In this document: piece after piece, positions 1 to 10,136 of the stretch | Layout: each line of letters opens with the position of its first letter | Position numbering within the stretch: position 1 is the stretch's first letter | DNA from: Avibacterium gallinarum | GTDB taxonomy: Bacteria > Pseudomonadota > Gammaproteobacteria > Enterobacterales > Pasteurellaceae | NCBI RefSeq assembly: GCF_002921135.1 | Contig: NZ_PQVJ01000053.1 | Location: 1 to 64,000 of the forward strand | Direction of reading: 5' to 3' | DNA length: 64,000 nucleotides | Program-made: the position numbers and the translations under genes | The notes under the pieces: generated by a model | Seen by the model: the letters and a program-made list of their open reading frames with translations, nothing else | Told to the model about the DNA's origin: nothing | Databases searched by the model: none

Positions 1-2
1 GT

Positions 3-212
3 TCAGGTGGTCGCAAAGCCGTGCGAAATGCACTGTATATGGCTACATTTGTTTGCGTGCGTTTTGAGCCTAAGCTCAAACAATTTTACGAACGCTTACG
101 CGCTAATGGTAAGGCGTTCAACGTGGCGATTAACGCCTGTATGCGTAAGCTTCTAACCATTTTAAATGCGATTGTCCGCGATGGCTCGCAATGGGATGCT
201 CACGCGCTTTAA
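3..212 (+). CDS. IS110-family transposase, C-terminal end (cut by window edge)
   Basis: The frame is open from the left edge and ends at 212. It begins in the window with SGGRKAVRNALYM and continues through FYERLRANGKAFNVAINACMR and KLLTILNAIVRD, the typical C-terminal part of IS110/IS116/IS902 transposases (the Transposase_20 end). The start lies outside the window, so whether the copy is intact cannot be judged. The AT-rich 213-300 stretch that follows could hold the end of the element, but IS110 elements usually lack clear terminal inverted repeats and none is seen. Confidence 0.8.
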   Translation, partial: SGGRKAVRNALYMATFVCVRFEPKLKQFYERLRANGKAFNVAINACMRKLLTILNAIVRDGSQWDAHAL

Positions 213-427
213 TTAACGAATTTGTATTTTTGCTTTTTAGCGGAATACAGTTGCTGCAAAAATTCGTAAAAAATTACCCCATATCTTTTGTAAAGAGGAG
301 TTAGGGGAGATTTTAATTGCAAAAAACGCAACATTAAGTTCCAATAATATCAATTTACGCAATCTTTAGAAAGGTATAATCTGTCGTTGATTATTTTGTA
401 AACCAACTTAACCAAAAGGATAAAAAA

Positions 428-1909
428 ATGGCTAATTATTTCAATACATTAAATTTACGCCAACAGTTAGACCAATTAGGTCGCTGTCGTTTTATGGATC
501 GTGAAGAGTTTTCTGATGAAGCGAATTTCTTAAAAGGCAAAAAAATTGTGATTGTGGGCTGTGGAGCTCAGGGATTAAACCAAGGCTTAAATATGCGTGA
601 TTCAGGCTTAGACATCAGCTATGCGCTACGCCCAGAAGCCATTGCAGAAAAACGTGCGTCTTTCCAACGTGCTACTGAAAATGGCTTCAAAGTGGGTACT
701 TATCAAGAATTAATCCCCACTGCGGATTTGGTGATTAACTTAACGCCAGATAAACAGCACAGCAAAGTGATCGCTGATGTGATGGGGTTGATGAAAGAAG
801 GGGCGGCGTTGGGCTATTCGCACGGTTTAAACATCGTTGAAGTTGGCGAGCAAATTCGTCCTGATATTACCGTTGTGATGGTTGCGCCAAAATGTCCAGG
901 GACAGAAGTGCGTGAAGAATATAAACGTGGTTTTGGTGTGCCAACGCTTATCGCGGTTCACCCTGAAAATGATCCGAAAGGCGAAGGTATGGCGATTGCT
1001 AAGGCTTGGGCGGCAGCCACAGGCGGACACCGTGCCGGCGTGTTAGAGTCTTCATTCGTGGCAGAAGTAAAATCTGACTTAATGGGTGAACAAACCATTC
1101 TTTGTGGTATGTTGCAAGCAGGTTCAATCCTTTGCTATGACAAATTAGTCGCAGACGGCAAAGACCCAGCTTATGCTGGAAAATTAGTGCAATACGGTTG
1201 GGAAACTATCACCGAAGCGCTTAAACAAGGTGGTATCACGTTAATGATGGATCGCTTATCTAACAGTGCAAAATTGCGTGCCTTTGAACTTGCGGAAGAA
1301 ATTAAGCAAGAATTAGACTTCTTATTCAAAAAACATATGGACGACATTATCAGCGGCGAGTTTTCTCGTGTGATGATGGAAGACTGGGCAAACGGCGATG
1401 CAAACCTATTAAAATGGCGTGAAGAAACGGGCAAAACTGGCTTTGAAAATGCCCCAAAAGCAGACGGAATCAAAATCAGCGAACAAGAATATTTTGATAA
1501 CGGCGTATTAATGGTGGCAATGGTAAAAGCTGGTGTGGAATTGGCGTTCGATACAATGGTTTCAGCAGGTATTTTTGAAGAATCTGCTTATTATGAATCC
1601 TTACATGAATTACCATTAATCGCCAACACCATTGCGCGTAAACGCTTATACGAAATGAACGTGGTAATTTCAGACACAGCGGAATACGGTAACTATTTAT
1701 TCGCTAATGTAGCAACCCCAATTTTAGCCAAAACGGTAATGCAACATTTACAACGCGGCGATTTAGGTGAACCAACACCAACGGTGGAAATAGACAACAT
1801 CACCTTACGCGATGTGAATGATGCAATCCGCAACCACCCAATTGAGCTAATCGGTCAAGAATTGCGTGGTTATATGACAGATATGAAACGCATTTCTTCA
1901 CAAGGCTAA
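428..1909 (+). CDS. ilvC: Ketol-acid reductoisomerase (class II)
   Basis: This cytoplasmic enzyme makes 2,3-dihydroxy-isovalerate (or the methylvalerate analogue) from acetolactate with NADPH and Mg2+, the second step of valine and isoleucine synthesis. At 493 residues it is the long enterobacterial class II form with a duplicated C-terminal knotted domain. The nucleotide-binding fold [15 protein letters not shown] lies near residues 40-55, and acidic metal ligands are seen in the [12 protein letters not shown] segment. The start ATG at 428 follows AAAAGGAT. The gene stands alone between an IS110 tail and yebE and has its own terminator. A TATAAT at 374-379 may be its -10 box; no good -35 is visible. 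Confidence 0.97.
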   Translation: MANYFNTLNLRQQLDQLGRCRFMDREEFSDEANFLKGKKIVIVGCGAQGLNQGLNMRDSGLDISYALRPEAIAEKRASFQRATENGFKVGTYQELIPTADLVINLTPDKQHSKVIADVMGLMKEGAALGYSHGLNIVEVGEQIRPDITVVMVAPKCPGTEVREEYKRGFGVPTLIAVHPENDPKGEGMAIAKAWAAATGGHRAGVLESSFVAEVKSDLMGEQTILCGMLQAGSILCYDKLVADGKDPAYAGKLVQYGWETITEALKQGGITLMMDRLSNSAKLRAFELAEEIKQELDFLFKKHMDDIISGEFSRVMMEDWANGDANLLKWREETGKTGFENAPKADGIKISEQEYFDNGVLMVAMVKAGVELAFDTMVSAGIFEESAYYESLHELPLIANTIARKRLYEMNVVISDTAEYGNYLFANVATPILAKTVMQHLQRGDLGEPTPTVEIDNITLRDVNDAIRNHPIELIGQELRGYMTDMKRISSQG

Positions 1910-1926
1910 TTACTTGTTTTAAATAG

Positions 1927-1954
1927 AAAGCCAGCATAACTGCTGGCTTTTTTG
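1927..1954 (+). terminator. Rho-independent terminator after ilvC
   Basis: A ten-base stem AAAGCCAGCA / TGCTGGCTTT with loop TAAC is followed by a T run, 17 bases after the ilvC stop. Confidence 0.9.
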
Positions 1955-2069
1955 TTGATAAAAAATTTGCAAAAAATGCACCGCACTTTCTCTAATGGGC
2001 AAAATAAAATGAACTAATTGGTGAATAAATTGACAATATTAAGAAAGATGATAACGAGAGGAAACTTCT

Positions 2070-2714
2070 ATGGATTTTAATCAAATTTTAAATCAAGTAT
2101 TCAACGTGGCTAAAGATCAATTTGGCAAAACAATGAACGGCAATTCCACCGCGGATAAAATTACCAAAGTAGGTGGCGGTGCGGCAGCGATTGGATTACT
2201 TTCAATGATTTTTGGACGTAACGGTGGAGCAAGTCTGACAAAGTTAGGTTCTCTTGCGGCACTAGGTAGCTTAGCCTATCAGGCTTATCAACAATATCAG
2301 CAAAAAAATTCACAAAATTCTACCGCACTTGATTCCACGCTTAGCGAAGAAACCTTTGTGGATACCGCAGAAAAACCAACATCAGGGCAGTTAATTTTGC
2401 AAACGATGATTGCAGCGGCGGCTGCTGATGGGGCGATTACCGATGAGGAAAAACAACTCATCATCACTGAAGCGGGCAATGATCCTGAAGTCTATCACTG
2501 GTTGCAGCAACAAATTGAGCAACCTATTTCTATCGCACAAATTGCACAACAAGTAGGCAACGACACAGCCTTGGCTTCACAAGTTTATTTGGCGGCTCGT
2601 GTGGTGTGCGGTGAGTTAGATCGTAAAGAAATTGTTTTTCTTGCTAATCTTGCCACGGCGTTAAATCTTGATGATGCTTTAGTTGAACAATTAGAAAAAC
2701 AAGCCGGCTTCTAA
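2070..2714 (+). CDS. yebE: YebE-like DUF533 inner-membrane protein
   Basis: The 214-residue protein matches the DUF533/YebE family. An N-terminal amphipathic part (MDFNQILNQVFNVAKDQFG) is followed by a Gly/Ala-rich hydrophobic stretch around residues 33-72 that probably associates with the membrane, then a linker rich in Gln and Ser, then a TerB-like helical domain from about residue 105 (ILQTMIAAAAADGAITDEEKQ), with the acidic DGxITxEE pattern of that fold. The molecular role of the family is not established. The start is supported by GAGAGGAAAC just upstream. It is monocistronic, with a terminator directly after it. Confidence 0.88.
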   Translation: MDFNQILNQVFNVAKDQFGKTMNGNSTADKITKVGGGAAAIGLLSMIFGRNGGASLTKLGSLAALGSLAYQAYQQYQQKNSQNSTALDSTLSEETFVDTAEKPTSGQLILQTMIAAAAADGAITDEEKQLIITEAGNDPEVYHWLQQQIEQPISIAQIAQQVGNDTALASQVYLAARVVCGELDRKEIVFLANLATALNLDDALVEQLEKQAGF

Positions 2715-2740
2715 TTTCTTTAAGAATTGCGTTTGAAATA

Positions 2741-2772
2741 AACGGTGTGTTTCAACAACACGCCGTTTTTTA
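2741..2772 (+). terminator. Rho-independent terminator after yebE
   Basis: Stem AACGGTGTGTT / AACACGCCGTT (one G-U pair) is followed by a run of T. Confidence 0.85.
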
Positions 2773-2808
2773 TTTTTATGATCTGTAGGATTGATGTAAT
2801 AAAGAAAT

Positions 2809-2846
2809 AATCTCCCGTTTTTGTAAAGGGAAGTTAGCGGGAGATT
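2809..2846 (-). terminator. Possible weak terminator of mazG
   Basis: A nine-base perfect stem AATCTCCCG / CGGGAGATT encloses a 20-base loop downstream of mazG on the minus strand. The long loop and the short T tract make it a weak candidate. Confidence 0.35.
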
Positions 2847-2884
2847 AAAGAAGAACGAAGAAAAATTAAAGTGCGGTGGAATTT

Positions 2885-3670
2885 TTACTTATTTTCTTGT
2901 TTTTTCACTTCGTCCCACAATAGATCAAGTTCTGCTAGTGTGCTGGTTTGTAAAGATTTTCCTTGCTGTTTTGCTAAGGTTTCTAGTTGACGAAAACGGC
3001 GTTCAAATTTTTGATTGGCTTTGCGTAAGGCTTCTTCTGGCGCAGTTTTTAAATGTCGGCTTAAATTAACGACAGAAAAAAGCAAATCACCGATTTCTTC
3101 TTCAATTTTTGTTTGATCTTGTTGTGGGCGAGCAAGCTCAGCTTGCACTTCTTGTAATTCTTCTTGCACTTTGGCGATTACAGGTTGCACGTTATCCCAA
3201 TCAAACCCCACTTTGGCACAGCGTTTTTGTAATTTTTCTGCGCGCATTAAGGCTGGGAAAGCGTGGGGAATGTTGTCTAAAATGGATTGACGGGTTTTAT
3301 TTTCTTCCGCTTTAACCTTGTTCCAATGGCTGAGCGCTTCTTGTTCGTTGTGTGCTTTTTCTTCACCAAAAACGTGTGGGTGGCGGCGCAGAATTTTTTC
3401 TGCCACTTCATTAACCACATCATCAAAGGTGAACAAGTTATCTTCTTTGGCTAGTTGGCTGAAAAAGACCACTTGGAGCAGTAAGTCGCCCAGTTCTTCG
3501 CGTAAATTTTCCGTGTTTTGCTGTTCGATGGCTTCGACCACTTCATAGCTTTCTTCTAATAAGCAAGGGATCATTGATTGATAAGTTTGCTCTAGATCCC
3601 AAGGACAGCCTCCATTTGGATCGCGCAGCTTGGCAATGAGTTGTACAAAATCTTGAATAGAATGGTTCAT
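2885..3670 (-). CDS. mazG: Nucleoside triphosphate pyrophosphohydrolase MazG
   Basis: MazG hydrolyses (d)NTPs to NMP and pyrophosphate, clearing aberrant nucleotides and affecting (p)ppGpp levels. The 261-residue length fits the two-domain enterobacterial form. The first MazG domain has the metal-binding [11 protein letters not shown] and [12 protein letters not shown] patterns (residues about 35-70); the second repeats [18 protein letters not shown] near residue 165. The N-terminal [15 protein letters not shown] is characteristic. Start ATG at 3670 is preceded by AAAGGATC. No partner toxin or mazEF genes are near; it is a single gene convergent with yebE. Confidence 0.96.
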   Translation of the reverse strand: MNHSIQDFVQLIAKLRDPNGGCPWDLEQTYQSMIPCLLEESYEVVEAIEQQNTENLREELGDLLLQVVFFSQLAKEDNLFTFDDVVNEVAEKILRRHPHVFGEEKAHNEQEALSHWNKVKAEENKTRQSILDNIPHAFPALMRAEKLQKRCAKVGFDWDNVQPVIAKVQEELQEVQAELARPQQDQTKIEEEIGDLLFSVVNLSRHLKTAPEEALRKANQKFERRFRQLETLAKQQGKSLQTSTLAELDLLWDEVKKQENK

Positions 3671-3893
3671 TTTGATCCTTTATTTGTTGCGGTTGGCGTG
3701 CAAGAAGTGGGGCGATAATAGCATAATGTTTAGTGGGCTTGAGTAAAAATTTATGGCGGATTGCTATTTTTTTACAAATAAAAATAAATGTTTTTTCTAA
3801 AACGTGATCCAGTGCATATTTTTTTTATAGCACTAGTGTTAGTATTACCACAAAAGAAGTTGATTAACCTCTCAAAAAGATAAGGAGTTAGTT

Positions 3894-4319
3894 ATGTACA
3901 AACACATTTTAGTTGCTGTTGATCTTTCTGAAGAAAGTGCATTCTTAGTGGAAAAAGCGGCGGGTGTTGCAAAACGCAATGAGGCAAGATTATCCATTAT
4001 CCACGTTGATGTAAATTTCTCTGATCTTTATACGGGGTTAATTGATGTGAATATGTCTTCAATGCAAGATCGTATTTCCACTGAAACTCACCAAGCGTTG
4101 GTGCAATTAGCGGAGCAATCTAGTTATCCTGTTTCAGAGAAATTAAGTGGTAGCGGTGATTTAGGACAGGTTTTGGCTGACGCTATTGATAAATATGATG
4201 TGGATTTATTAGTAACTGGTCACCACCAAGATTTCTGGAGCAAATTGATGTCTTCTACTCGCCAAGTAATGAATACTATTAATGTTGATATGTTAGTTGT
4301 TCCATTACGCGAAGAATAG
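3894..4319 (+). CDS. uspA: Universal stress protein A
   Basis: The 141-residue cytoplasmic protein has the usual Usp alpha/beta fold: start [15 protein letters not shown], the central [22 protein letters not shown] and the end [11 protein letters not shown]. It belongs to the UspA/UspC type that does not carry the full ATP-binding GxxGxx(9)GS(S/T) motif, since the equivalent stretch reads [16 protein letters not shown]. This class protects cells during growth arrest and stress. The start is well placed after AAGGAG. The 223-base upstream gap is AT-rich and must hold its promoter; no operator was recognised there. Confidence 0.95.
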   Translation: MYKHILVAVDLSEESAFLVEKAAGVAKRNEARLSIIHVDVNFSDLYTGLIDVNMSSMQDRISTETHQALVQLAEQSSYPVSEKLSGSGDLGQVLADAIDKYDVDLLVTGHHQDFWSKLMSSTRQVMNTINVDMLVVPLREE

Positions 4320-4499
4320 CAATTTAGCTGATTTATTCTCACTTGTGATCTGTACTTTGGCGATGAAGAATTTCATCACTAAAAGTGCAGGTCCTTTTTG
4401 TTTTTAGGATTGAAAAATGTTTTTTCTAAATTGCAAAAAATGTGCCAAAATAGCACAATTCACAACGAATTTAATGAAGATAGAATAAGGCAAAATTTA

Positions 4500-7124
4500 A
4501 TGAAAACAACCGCAGAAATTAGAAAATCTTTTCTCGATTTTTTCCATAGTAAAGGACACCAAATTGTCCCAAGCAGTTCGCTTGTCCCTGAAAATGATCC
4601 AACATTATTGTTCACCAACGCGGGAATGAACCAATTTAAAGATGTTTTTCTTGGTTTAGACAAGCGTTCTTACAGCCGTGCTACCACTGCACAGCGTTGC
4701 GTTCGTGCCGGCGGCAAACACAACGATTTAGAAAATGTGGGCTATACCGCGCGTCATCACACCTTCTTTGAAATGCTCGGTAATTTCAGCTTTGGTGATT
4801 ATTTTAAACAAGATGCCATTCATTTTGCGTGGGAATATCTCACATCCGATGCGTGGTTAGGTTTACCAAAAGAGAAACTTTGGGTAACTGTGTATGAAAC
4901 TGATGATGAAGCCTACGATATTTGGCACAACCAAGTTGGCGTGCCAGCAGAACGCATTATTCGCATTGGCGATAATAAAGGCGCGCCTTATGCGTCAGAT
5001 AATTTCTGGCAAATGGGTGATACTGGCCCGTGTGGTCCTTGTACCGAAATTTTCTATGATCACGGCGATCATATTTGGGGCGGCCCACCAGGTTCACCAG
5101 AAGAAGATGGCGATCGCTATATTGAGATCTGGAATATCGTATTTATGCAGTTCAACCGCCAAGCAGATGGCACAATGGAAAAATTACCAAAACCGTCTGT
5201 GGATACGGGAATGGGCTTAGAGCGTATCACCGCTGTGTTACAGCACGTTAATTCCAACTACGATATTGATATTTTTAAAACACTTATCGCAAAAGCAGCA
5301 GAATTAACAGGCGAGAAAGATTTAGGCAATAAATCTTTGCGTGTAATTGCAGACCATATTCGTTCCTGTGCCTATTTGATCGCAGACGGCGTATTGCCAT
5401 CTAACGAAGGGCGCGGTTATGTATTGCGCCGTATTATCCGCCGTGCCGTACGCCACGGACATTTACTTGGTGCGAAAGAAGCCTTTTTCTACAAACTTGT
5501 GCCAACCCTTGCAGAAGTGATGGCGGAAGCTGGTCAAGAGATCAAAGAAAACCAAGCGCATATTGAAAAAATCTTACGCTTAGAAGAAGAGCAATTTGCG
5601 CGCACTTTAGAGCGTGGTTTAGCGCTATTAGATGACGCCTTAAGCCAAGTGAAAGACGGCGTGCTTTCTGGCGAAGTGGCATTCAAACTTTATGATACCT
5701 TTGGTTTCCCACTGGATCTTACTGCCGATGTGTGCCGTGAACGTGGCATCACTATTGATGAAGCAGGCTTTGAGCGTGAAATGGAAGCGCAACGCCAGCG
5801 CGCGCAATCAGCCAGCCAGTTTGGTATGGATTATAACAATGTCATTCGTGTGGACGGTTCAACCGCATTTGAAGGTTATAGCGAGTCAGAAAGTATCGCA
5901 AAAATCACCGCACTTTTCTATGAGGGCAAACCGGTAGAACAAATCAGCGCAGGGCAAAGTGCGGTGGTAATTTTGGAAAATACGCCGTTCTATGCGGAGT
6001 CTGGTGGTCAAGTGGGGGATACAGGGCGTTTAGAAGGGCAAAACTTCTTGTTCAACGTTACCGATACGCAAAAATATGGTCAAGTATTTGGGCATATTGG
6101 TGCGCTTGCAGAAGGCACATTAAGTGTTGGACAATCGGTGAATGCCGTTGTTGATGTGGCACGCCGTAAACAAATTTCCTTAAATCACAGTGCAACGCAC
6201 TTGCTACACGCCGCATTACGCCAAGTGCTAGGCAAGCACGTTGCGCAAAAAGGTTCATTGGTATCAGACAATTTATTGCGTTTTGACTTTGCACAACCTG
6301 AAGCCATTTCTAAAGAACAACTATTTGAAGTGGAAAAATTAGTCAACCAACAAGTGCGTGCTAATCACCCTATTCAAACAGAAATTATGGATTTAGATGC
6401 CGCGAAAGCAAAAGGCGCAATGGCATTATTTGGTGAAAAATACGCCGAACAGGTGCGAGTTTTAACAATGGGCGACTTTTCCATTGAACTTTGTGGCGGA
6501 ATTCACGCCCAATATACGGGTGAGATTGGTTTATTCAAAATCATCAGTGAAAGCGCCATTGCGGCGGGTATTCGCCGTATTGAAGCAGTAACGGGCGAAA
6601 CTGCCATTGATTGGCTTCACCAACAGCTTGGTGCGCTAAATCAAAGCGCAGACTTATTAAAATCTGATGTTTCTTCGCTGACGGATAAAATCCAACAATT
6701 ACAAGACAAAGCGAAGAAAGCAGAAAAAGAATTGCAACAACTCAAAGAGAAAGCTGCGATGCAAGCTGGATCGGATATTGCAAAAAGTGCGGTGAAAATT
6801 AACGGTGTTTCCGTGGTATTACAGCAACTTGACGGTGTGGAAACAAAATCGCTGCGTGTAATGGTTGATGATTTGAAAAATCAACTTGGCTCTGCGGTGA
6901 TTGCCTTTGTTTCTGTATTTGAAGGTAAAGTAAATTTAGTGGTAGGCATAACTGCTGATTTAACTGCAAAAGTCAAAGCAGGTGAGCTTGTTAATCTGAT
7001 GGCTCAGCAAGTAGGCGGAAAAGGCGGTGGTCGTCCTGATATGGCAATGGCAGGCGGTTCACAACCTGAGAATGTCGAAAAAGCCCTTGCCGTTTGCGCT
7101 GACTGGTTAAATTCTCACTTATAA
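4500..7124 (+). CDS. alaS: Alanine--tRNA ligase
   Basis: AlaRS charges tRNA-Ala and edits misacylated Ser/Gly. I take the ATG at 4500 ([15 protein letters not shown]), which gives 874 residues like other gammaproteobacterial AlaRS; the frame is open 34 codons further back to 4398 but that part shows no family similarity. The class II aminoacylation core includes [17 protein letters not shown] and motif 3 around GMGLERI. The editing domain carries [11 protein letters not shown], and its zinc-type CGGIH occurs near residue 665. A coiled stretch rich in Lys/Gln (about 700-760) leads into the C-Ala domain with [14 protein letters not shown]. It lies upstream of csrA, as in many gammaproteobacteria. 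Confidence 0.97.
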   Translation: MKTTAEIRKSFLDFFHSKGHQIVPSSSLVPENDPTLLFTNAGMNQFKDVFLGLDKRSYSRATTAQRCVRAGGKHNDLENVGYTARHHTFFEMLGNFSFGDYFKQDAIHFAWEYLTSDAWLGLPKEKLWVTVYETDDEAYDIWHNQVGVPAERIIRIGDNKGAPYASDNFWQMGDTGPCGPCTEIFYDHGDHIWGGPPGSPEEDGDRYIEIWNIVFMQFNRQADGTMEKLPKPSVDTGMGLERITAVLQHVNSNYDIDIFKTLIAKAAELTGEKDLGNKSLRVIADHIRSCAYLIADGVLPSNEGRGYVLRRIIRRAVRHGHLLGAKEAFFYKLVPTLAEVMAEAGQEIKENQAHIEKILRLEEEQFARTLERGLALLDDALSQVKDGVLSGEVAFKLYDTFGFPLDLTADVCRERGITIDEAGFEREMEAQRQRAQSASQFGMDYNNVIRVDGSTAFEGYSESESIAKITALFYEGKPVEQISAGQSAVVILENTPFYAESGGQVGDTGRLEGQNFLFNVTDTQKYGQVFGHIGALAEGTLSVGQSVNAVVDVARRKQISLNHSATHLLHAALRQVLGKHVAQKGSLVSDNLLRFDFAQPEAISKEQLFEVEKLVNQQVRANHPIQTEIMDLDAAKAKGAMALFGEKYAEQVRVLTMGDFSIELCGGIHAQYTGEIGLFKIISESAIAAGIRRIEAVTGETAIDWLHQQLGALNQSADLLKSDVSSLTDKIQQLQDKAKKAEKELQQLKEKAAMQAGSDIAKSAVKINGVSVVLQQLDGVETKSLRVMVDDLKNQLGSAVIAFVSVFEGKVNLVVGITADLTAKVKAGELVNLMAQQVGGKGGGRPDMAMAGGSQPENVEKALAVCADWLNSHL

Positions 7125-7143
7125 AATAAAAATTTTGTGCCGT

Positions 7144-7182
7144 AGCTCACAACTTTGCATTTCAGTCATCACGTTGTGAGCT
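7144..7182 (+). promoter_or_regulatory. Inverted repeat in the alaS-csrA gap
   Basis: A perfect ten-base stem AGCTCACAAC / GTTGTGAGCT encloses 19 bases. There is no T run after it, so it is a poor intrinsic terminator; it may be a leader structure or a protein-binding dyad upstream of csrA. Confidence 0.45.
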
Positions 7183-7273
7183 TAAGTACGGTAATATTTA
7201 GGGGTGATGTACCCTTGGATATAAGGGGTAAATGATCGATAGGGATGTCGAATAAAGGAAATGAGGAGGTTGT

Positions 7274-7456
7274 ATGCTAATCTTAACCAGAAAAGTTGGC
7301 GAAAGCTTACTCATTGGTGATGAGATTTCTATTACGATATTAAGTGTTCGTGGTAATCAGATCAAAGTGGGTGTGAATGCCCCAAAAGAAGTGTCTGTCT
7401 ATCGAGAAGAAATTTACCAACGTATTAGAGAAGCAAAAGATGAGCAATCATCTTAA
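7274..7456 (+). CDS. csrA: Carbon storage regulator CsrA
   Basis: The 60-residue RNA-binding protein is full length for the family, starting [18 protein letters not shown] and keeping the RNA-contact residues (Leu4, Arg6, and Arg44 in [10 protein letters not shown]). CsrA binds GGA motifs in mRNA leaders and changes their translation or stability, linking carbon metabolism and virulence traits. Its own ribosome site is a strong AGGAGG, and further GGA motifs (TTGGAT near 7216 and AAGGAAA near 7257) lie in the leader, which fits the known autoregulation of csrA, though binding here is inference. Confidence 0.97.
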   Translation: MLILTRKVGESLLIGDEISITILSVRGNQIKVGVNAPKEVSVYREEIYQRIREAKDEQSS

Positions 7457-7478
7457 TTAAGAAAAGGAAGTGGATGTT

Positions 7479-8843
7479 ATGGGTAAATTAACTTGTTTTA
7501 AAGCGTATGATATTCGTGGTCGTTTGGGCGATGAATTGAATGTGGATATTGTCTATCGCATTGGTCGAGCATTTGGACAGTTTTTAAAGCCTAAAACTAT
7601 CGTTGTTGGTGGTGATGTGCGTTTAACCAGTAAAGAATTAAAAAGTGCCGTAACAAACGGTCTATTAGACTCTGGGGTAAACGTGATTGATTTAGGCGAA
7701 ACGGGAACCGAGGAAGTTTACTTCGCCACTTCTTTTCTTAAAGCCGATGGCGGAATTGAAGTAACCGCAAGCCATAATCCGATGGATTACAATGGCTTAA
7801 AATTGGTGCGTGAGGGTTCACGTCCAATTAGTGCGGATACTGGGCTTGCTGATATTCAACGCTTAGCAGAGGAAAATAATTTTCCACCTGTTACGCAACG
7901 TGGTGAATATAAGCAACTTTCCGTGTTAGGTGATTACGTTGAGCATTTATTATCTTATATCAATTTAGATAATTTAAAACCAATGAAATTGGTGATTAAC
8001 TCAGGAAATGGCGCAGCAGGGCACGTTATTGATGCCATTGAAGCGCAATTCCGAGCAAAACGTGTGCCGGTGGAATTTATTAAAGTGCATAACAATCCAG
8101 ATGGTACATTCCCAAATGGGATTCCAAACCCAATCTTGCACGAAAATCGTCAAGATACCATTGATGCCGTACTTGAGCATAAAGCGGATATGGGCATTGC
8201 CTTTGACGGTGATTTTGACCGCTGTTTCTTATTCGATGAAAATGGTAACTTTATTGAGGGTTACTACATTGTTGGGTTACTTGGTCAAGCCTTCTTGCAA
8301 AAAAATAAAGGGGCGAAAATCATTTATGATCCACGTTTAATTTGGAATACGGTTAAATTGGTGGAAGAAAATGGCGGTGAGGCAGTAATGTCGAAATCAG
8401 GCCACTCTTTCATTAAAGAAAAAATGCGTGCCGTTGATGCCATTTATGGTGGGGAAATGAGCGCACACCACTATTTCCGTGATTTCTTCTACTGCGACAG
8501 TGGAATGATCCCTTGGTTATTAGTGATGGAACTTGTGTGTACCACAGGCAAATCATTAGGCGAATTAGTTAATGAAAGTATTAATACTTTCCCATCTCCG
8601 GGCGAAATTAATAGTAAATTAACCGATGCCAAAGCGGCAATCGCCCGTGTTCGTGCCGCCTATGAAAAAGAGGCGATTTCAGTAGATGAAATTGATGGTA
8701 TCAGCATTGAATATCCAAATTGGCGTTTCAATTTGCGTACATCAAACACTGAACCTGTGGTACGTTTAAACCTTGAAACGCGTGGCGATAAAGAGTTAAT
8801 GGCGGAAAAAACAGAAGAAATTCTGGCATTATTACGTCAATAA
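7479..8843 (+). CDS. manB: Phosphomannomutase (ManB/CpsG type)
   Basis: The protein converts mannose-6-phosphate to mannose-1-phosphate for GDP-mannose and surface polysaccharides; it aligns closely with E. coli CpsG/ManB along its length. Start chosen at ATG 7479 ([14 protein letters not shown]), eight bases after AAGGAAG; a GTG at 7470 would add three residues. The phosphoserine loop [11 protein letters not shown] is near residue 98, the metal loop DGDFDRCF near 245, the sugar loop [10 protein letters not shown] near 327, and the phosphate-binding [12 protein letters not shown] near the C-terminus. It lies 23 bases after csrA, but whether they share a transcript is unknown. galU follows after a terminator. 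Confidence 0.93.
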   Translation: MGKLTCFKAYDIRGRLGDELNVDIVYRIGRAFGQFLKPKTIVVGGDVRLTSKELKSAVTNGLLDSGVNVIDLGETGTEEVYFATSFLKADGGIEVTASHNPMDYNGLKLVREGSRPISADTGLADIQRLAEENNFPPVTQRGEYKQLSVLGDYVEHLLSYINLDNLKPMKLVINSGNGAAGHVIDAIEAQFRAKRVPVEFIKVHNNPDGTFPNGIPNPILHENRQDTIDAVLEHKADMGIAFDGDFDRCFLFDENGNFIEGYYIVGLLGQAFLQKNKGAKIIYDPRLIWNTVKLVEENGGEAVMSKSGHSFIKEKMRAVDAIYGGEMSAHHYFRDFFYCDSGMIPWLLVMELVCTTGKSLGELVNESINTFPSPGEINSKLTDAKAAIARVRAAYEKEAISVDEIDGISIEYPNWRFNLRTSNTEPVVRLNLETRGDKELMAEKTEEILALLRQ

Positions 8844-8887
8844 TTTGCGAAAAAAGCACCGCACTTTTGTTTGCGGCATCGCTTATC

Positions 8888-8923
8888 AAAGTGGCTATCT
8901 GAGATAGCCGCTTTGCTATTTTT
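8888..8923 (+). terminator. Rho-independent terminator between manB and galU
   Basis: Stem AAAGTGGCTAT / ATAGCCGCTTT (one G-U pair) with a five-base loop is followed by GCTATTTTTG. Confidence 0.75.
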
Positions 8924-8984
8924 GCAACGACCCCATTATTAAAGTGCGGTTGTTTTTTTAGAAATTTTTACAAAAGGAAAACCA

Positions 8985-9872
8985 ATGAAAGTCATTATTC
9001 CTGTTGCAGGTCTTGGGACGCGAATGTTACCTGCGACAAAAGCCATTCCTAAAGAAATGCTAACCCTTGTGGATAAGCCATTGATCCAGTATGTGGTGAA
9101 TGAGTGCGCGGCAGCAGGGGTAAAAGAAATTGTCCTTGTTACCCACTCTTCAAAAAATGCCATTGAAAACCATTTTGATACCTCTTTTGAATTGGAAACA
9201 ATGTTGGAAAAGCGGGTAAAACGCCAATTATTAGAAGAAGTGCGTTCTATTTGCCCGAAAGACGTAACCATTATGCACGTTCGTCAGGGTAATGCTAAAG
9301 GCTTAGGGCACGCGGTGCTATGTGCCTTGCCTGTTGTGGGCAAAGAGCCTTTTGCGGTGGTGCTGCCTGATGTGTTACTCACCGATTTCAGTGCTGATCA
9401 GCGTAAAGAAAATTTGGCGGCAATGATCAAACGCTTTAAAGAAACCAATGCCAGCCAAATCTTGGTTGAGCCAGTATCTGAGCAAGACATCAGTAGTTAT
9501 GGTATTGTCGATTGCGAAGGCGTGGAGTTTAACCCAGGTGAAAGCGCGAAGATTAAACGCATCGTAGAAAAACCAGCGGTGGAAGATGCGCCGTCTAATC
9601 TTGCTGTAGTGGGGCGCTATGTGTTCTCCGCAAGCATTTGGGATCTATTGGCAAAAACGCCAGTGGGCGTGGGCGATGAAATTCAGCTCACCGATGCCAT
9701 TGATATGTTAATTGAAAAAGAAACCGTTGAAGCCTTCTACCAAACAGGTGGCAATTTTGATTGTGGGGACAAATTAGGCTATATGCAAGCCTTTGTGGAA
9801 TATGGCGTAAATCACCCTAAACTGGGCAGTGAGTTTCGTGCTTATTTGAAGAAATTTGTGAAAACCCTTTGA
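8985..9872 (+). CDS. galU: UTP--glucose-1-phosphate uridylyltransferase
   Basis: GalU makes UDP-glucose from UTP and glucose-1-phosphate, feeding LPS core, capsule and galactose pathways. At 295 residues it is full length. The nucleotide-binding signature [22 protein letters not shown] is at the N-terminus; VEKP near 190 and [15 protein letters not shown] near 257 are typical of the family. The start is preceded by AAAAGGAAAACC. A strong terminator follows at 9888. Confidence 0.96.
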   Translation: MKVIIPVAGLGTRMLPATKAIPKEMLTLVDKPLIQYVVNECAAAGVKEIVLVTHSSKNAIENHFDTSFELETMLEKRVKRQLLEEVRSICPKDVTIMHVRQGNAKGLGHAVLCALPVVGKEPFAVVLPDVLLTDFSADQRKENLAAMIKRFKETNASQILVEPVSEQDISSYGIVDCEGVEFNPGESAKIKRIVEKPAVEDAPSNLAVVGRYVFSASIWDLLAKTPVGVGDEIQLTDAIDMLIEKETVEAFYQTGGNFDCGDKLGYMQAFVEYGVNHPKLGSEFRAYLKKFVKTL

Positions 9873-9887
9873 TATTTTCTATTCAGT

Positions 9888-9920
9888 AAAGGAATTATGG
9901 TTAAACATAATTCCTTTTTT
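9888..9920 (+). terminator. Rho-independent terminator after galU
   Basis: Twelve-base perfect stem AAAGGAATTATG / CATAATTCCTTT with loop GTTAAA, followed by T residues. Confidence 0.92.
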
Positions 9921-10029
9921 ACTTTTCTTGTGTGATGGATAAATTTTTAAATATTGTCCAATTTTTCCCCTTATTTTTAAGTGATTTTCAGATTTTCTGC
10001 GATAATTCCTGAAAAAATTAAATCTACCT

Positions 10030-10058
10030 TGACAAAAAAATCATAAAACCCTATAACT
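10030..10058 (+). promoter_or_regulatory. Sigma-70 promoter of brnQ
   Basis: TTGACA at 10030-10035 and TATAAC at 10053-10058 are separated by exactly 17 bases, 78 bases before the brnQ start. Confidence 0.75.
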
Positions 10059-10136
10059 TCTCGGTTTTCTAGTGAAAAATCATTTGGTTTATTCATTCAT
10101 ATAAAATTAAATACTTGATTTTTAGAGGTTAATAAA

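Noticed and set aside
4362-4377. Terminator after uspA
   Set aside because: GATGAA/TTCATC is short and no T run follows it.
4398-4499. N-terminal extension of alaS
   Set aside because: The frame is open, but the 34 codons show no AlaRS similarity and ATG 4500 gives the normal 874-residue length.
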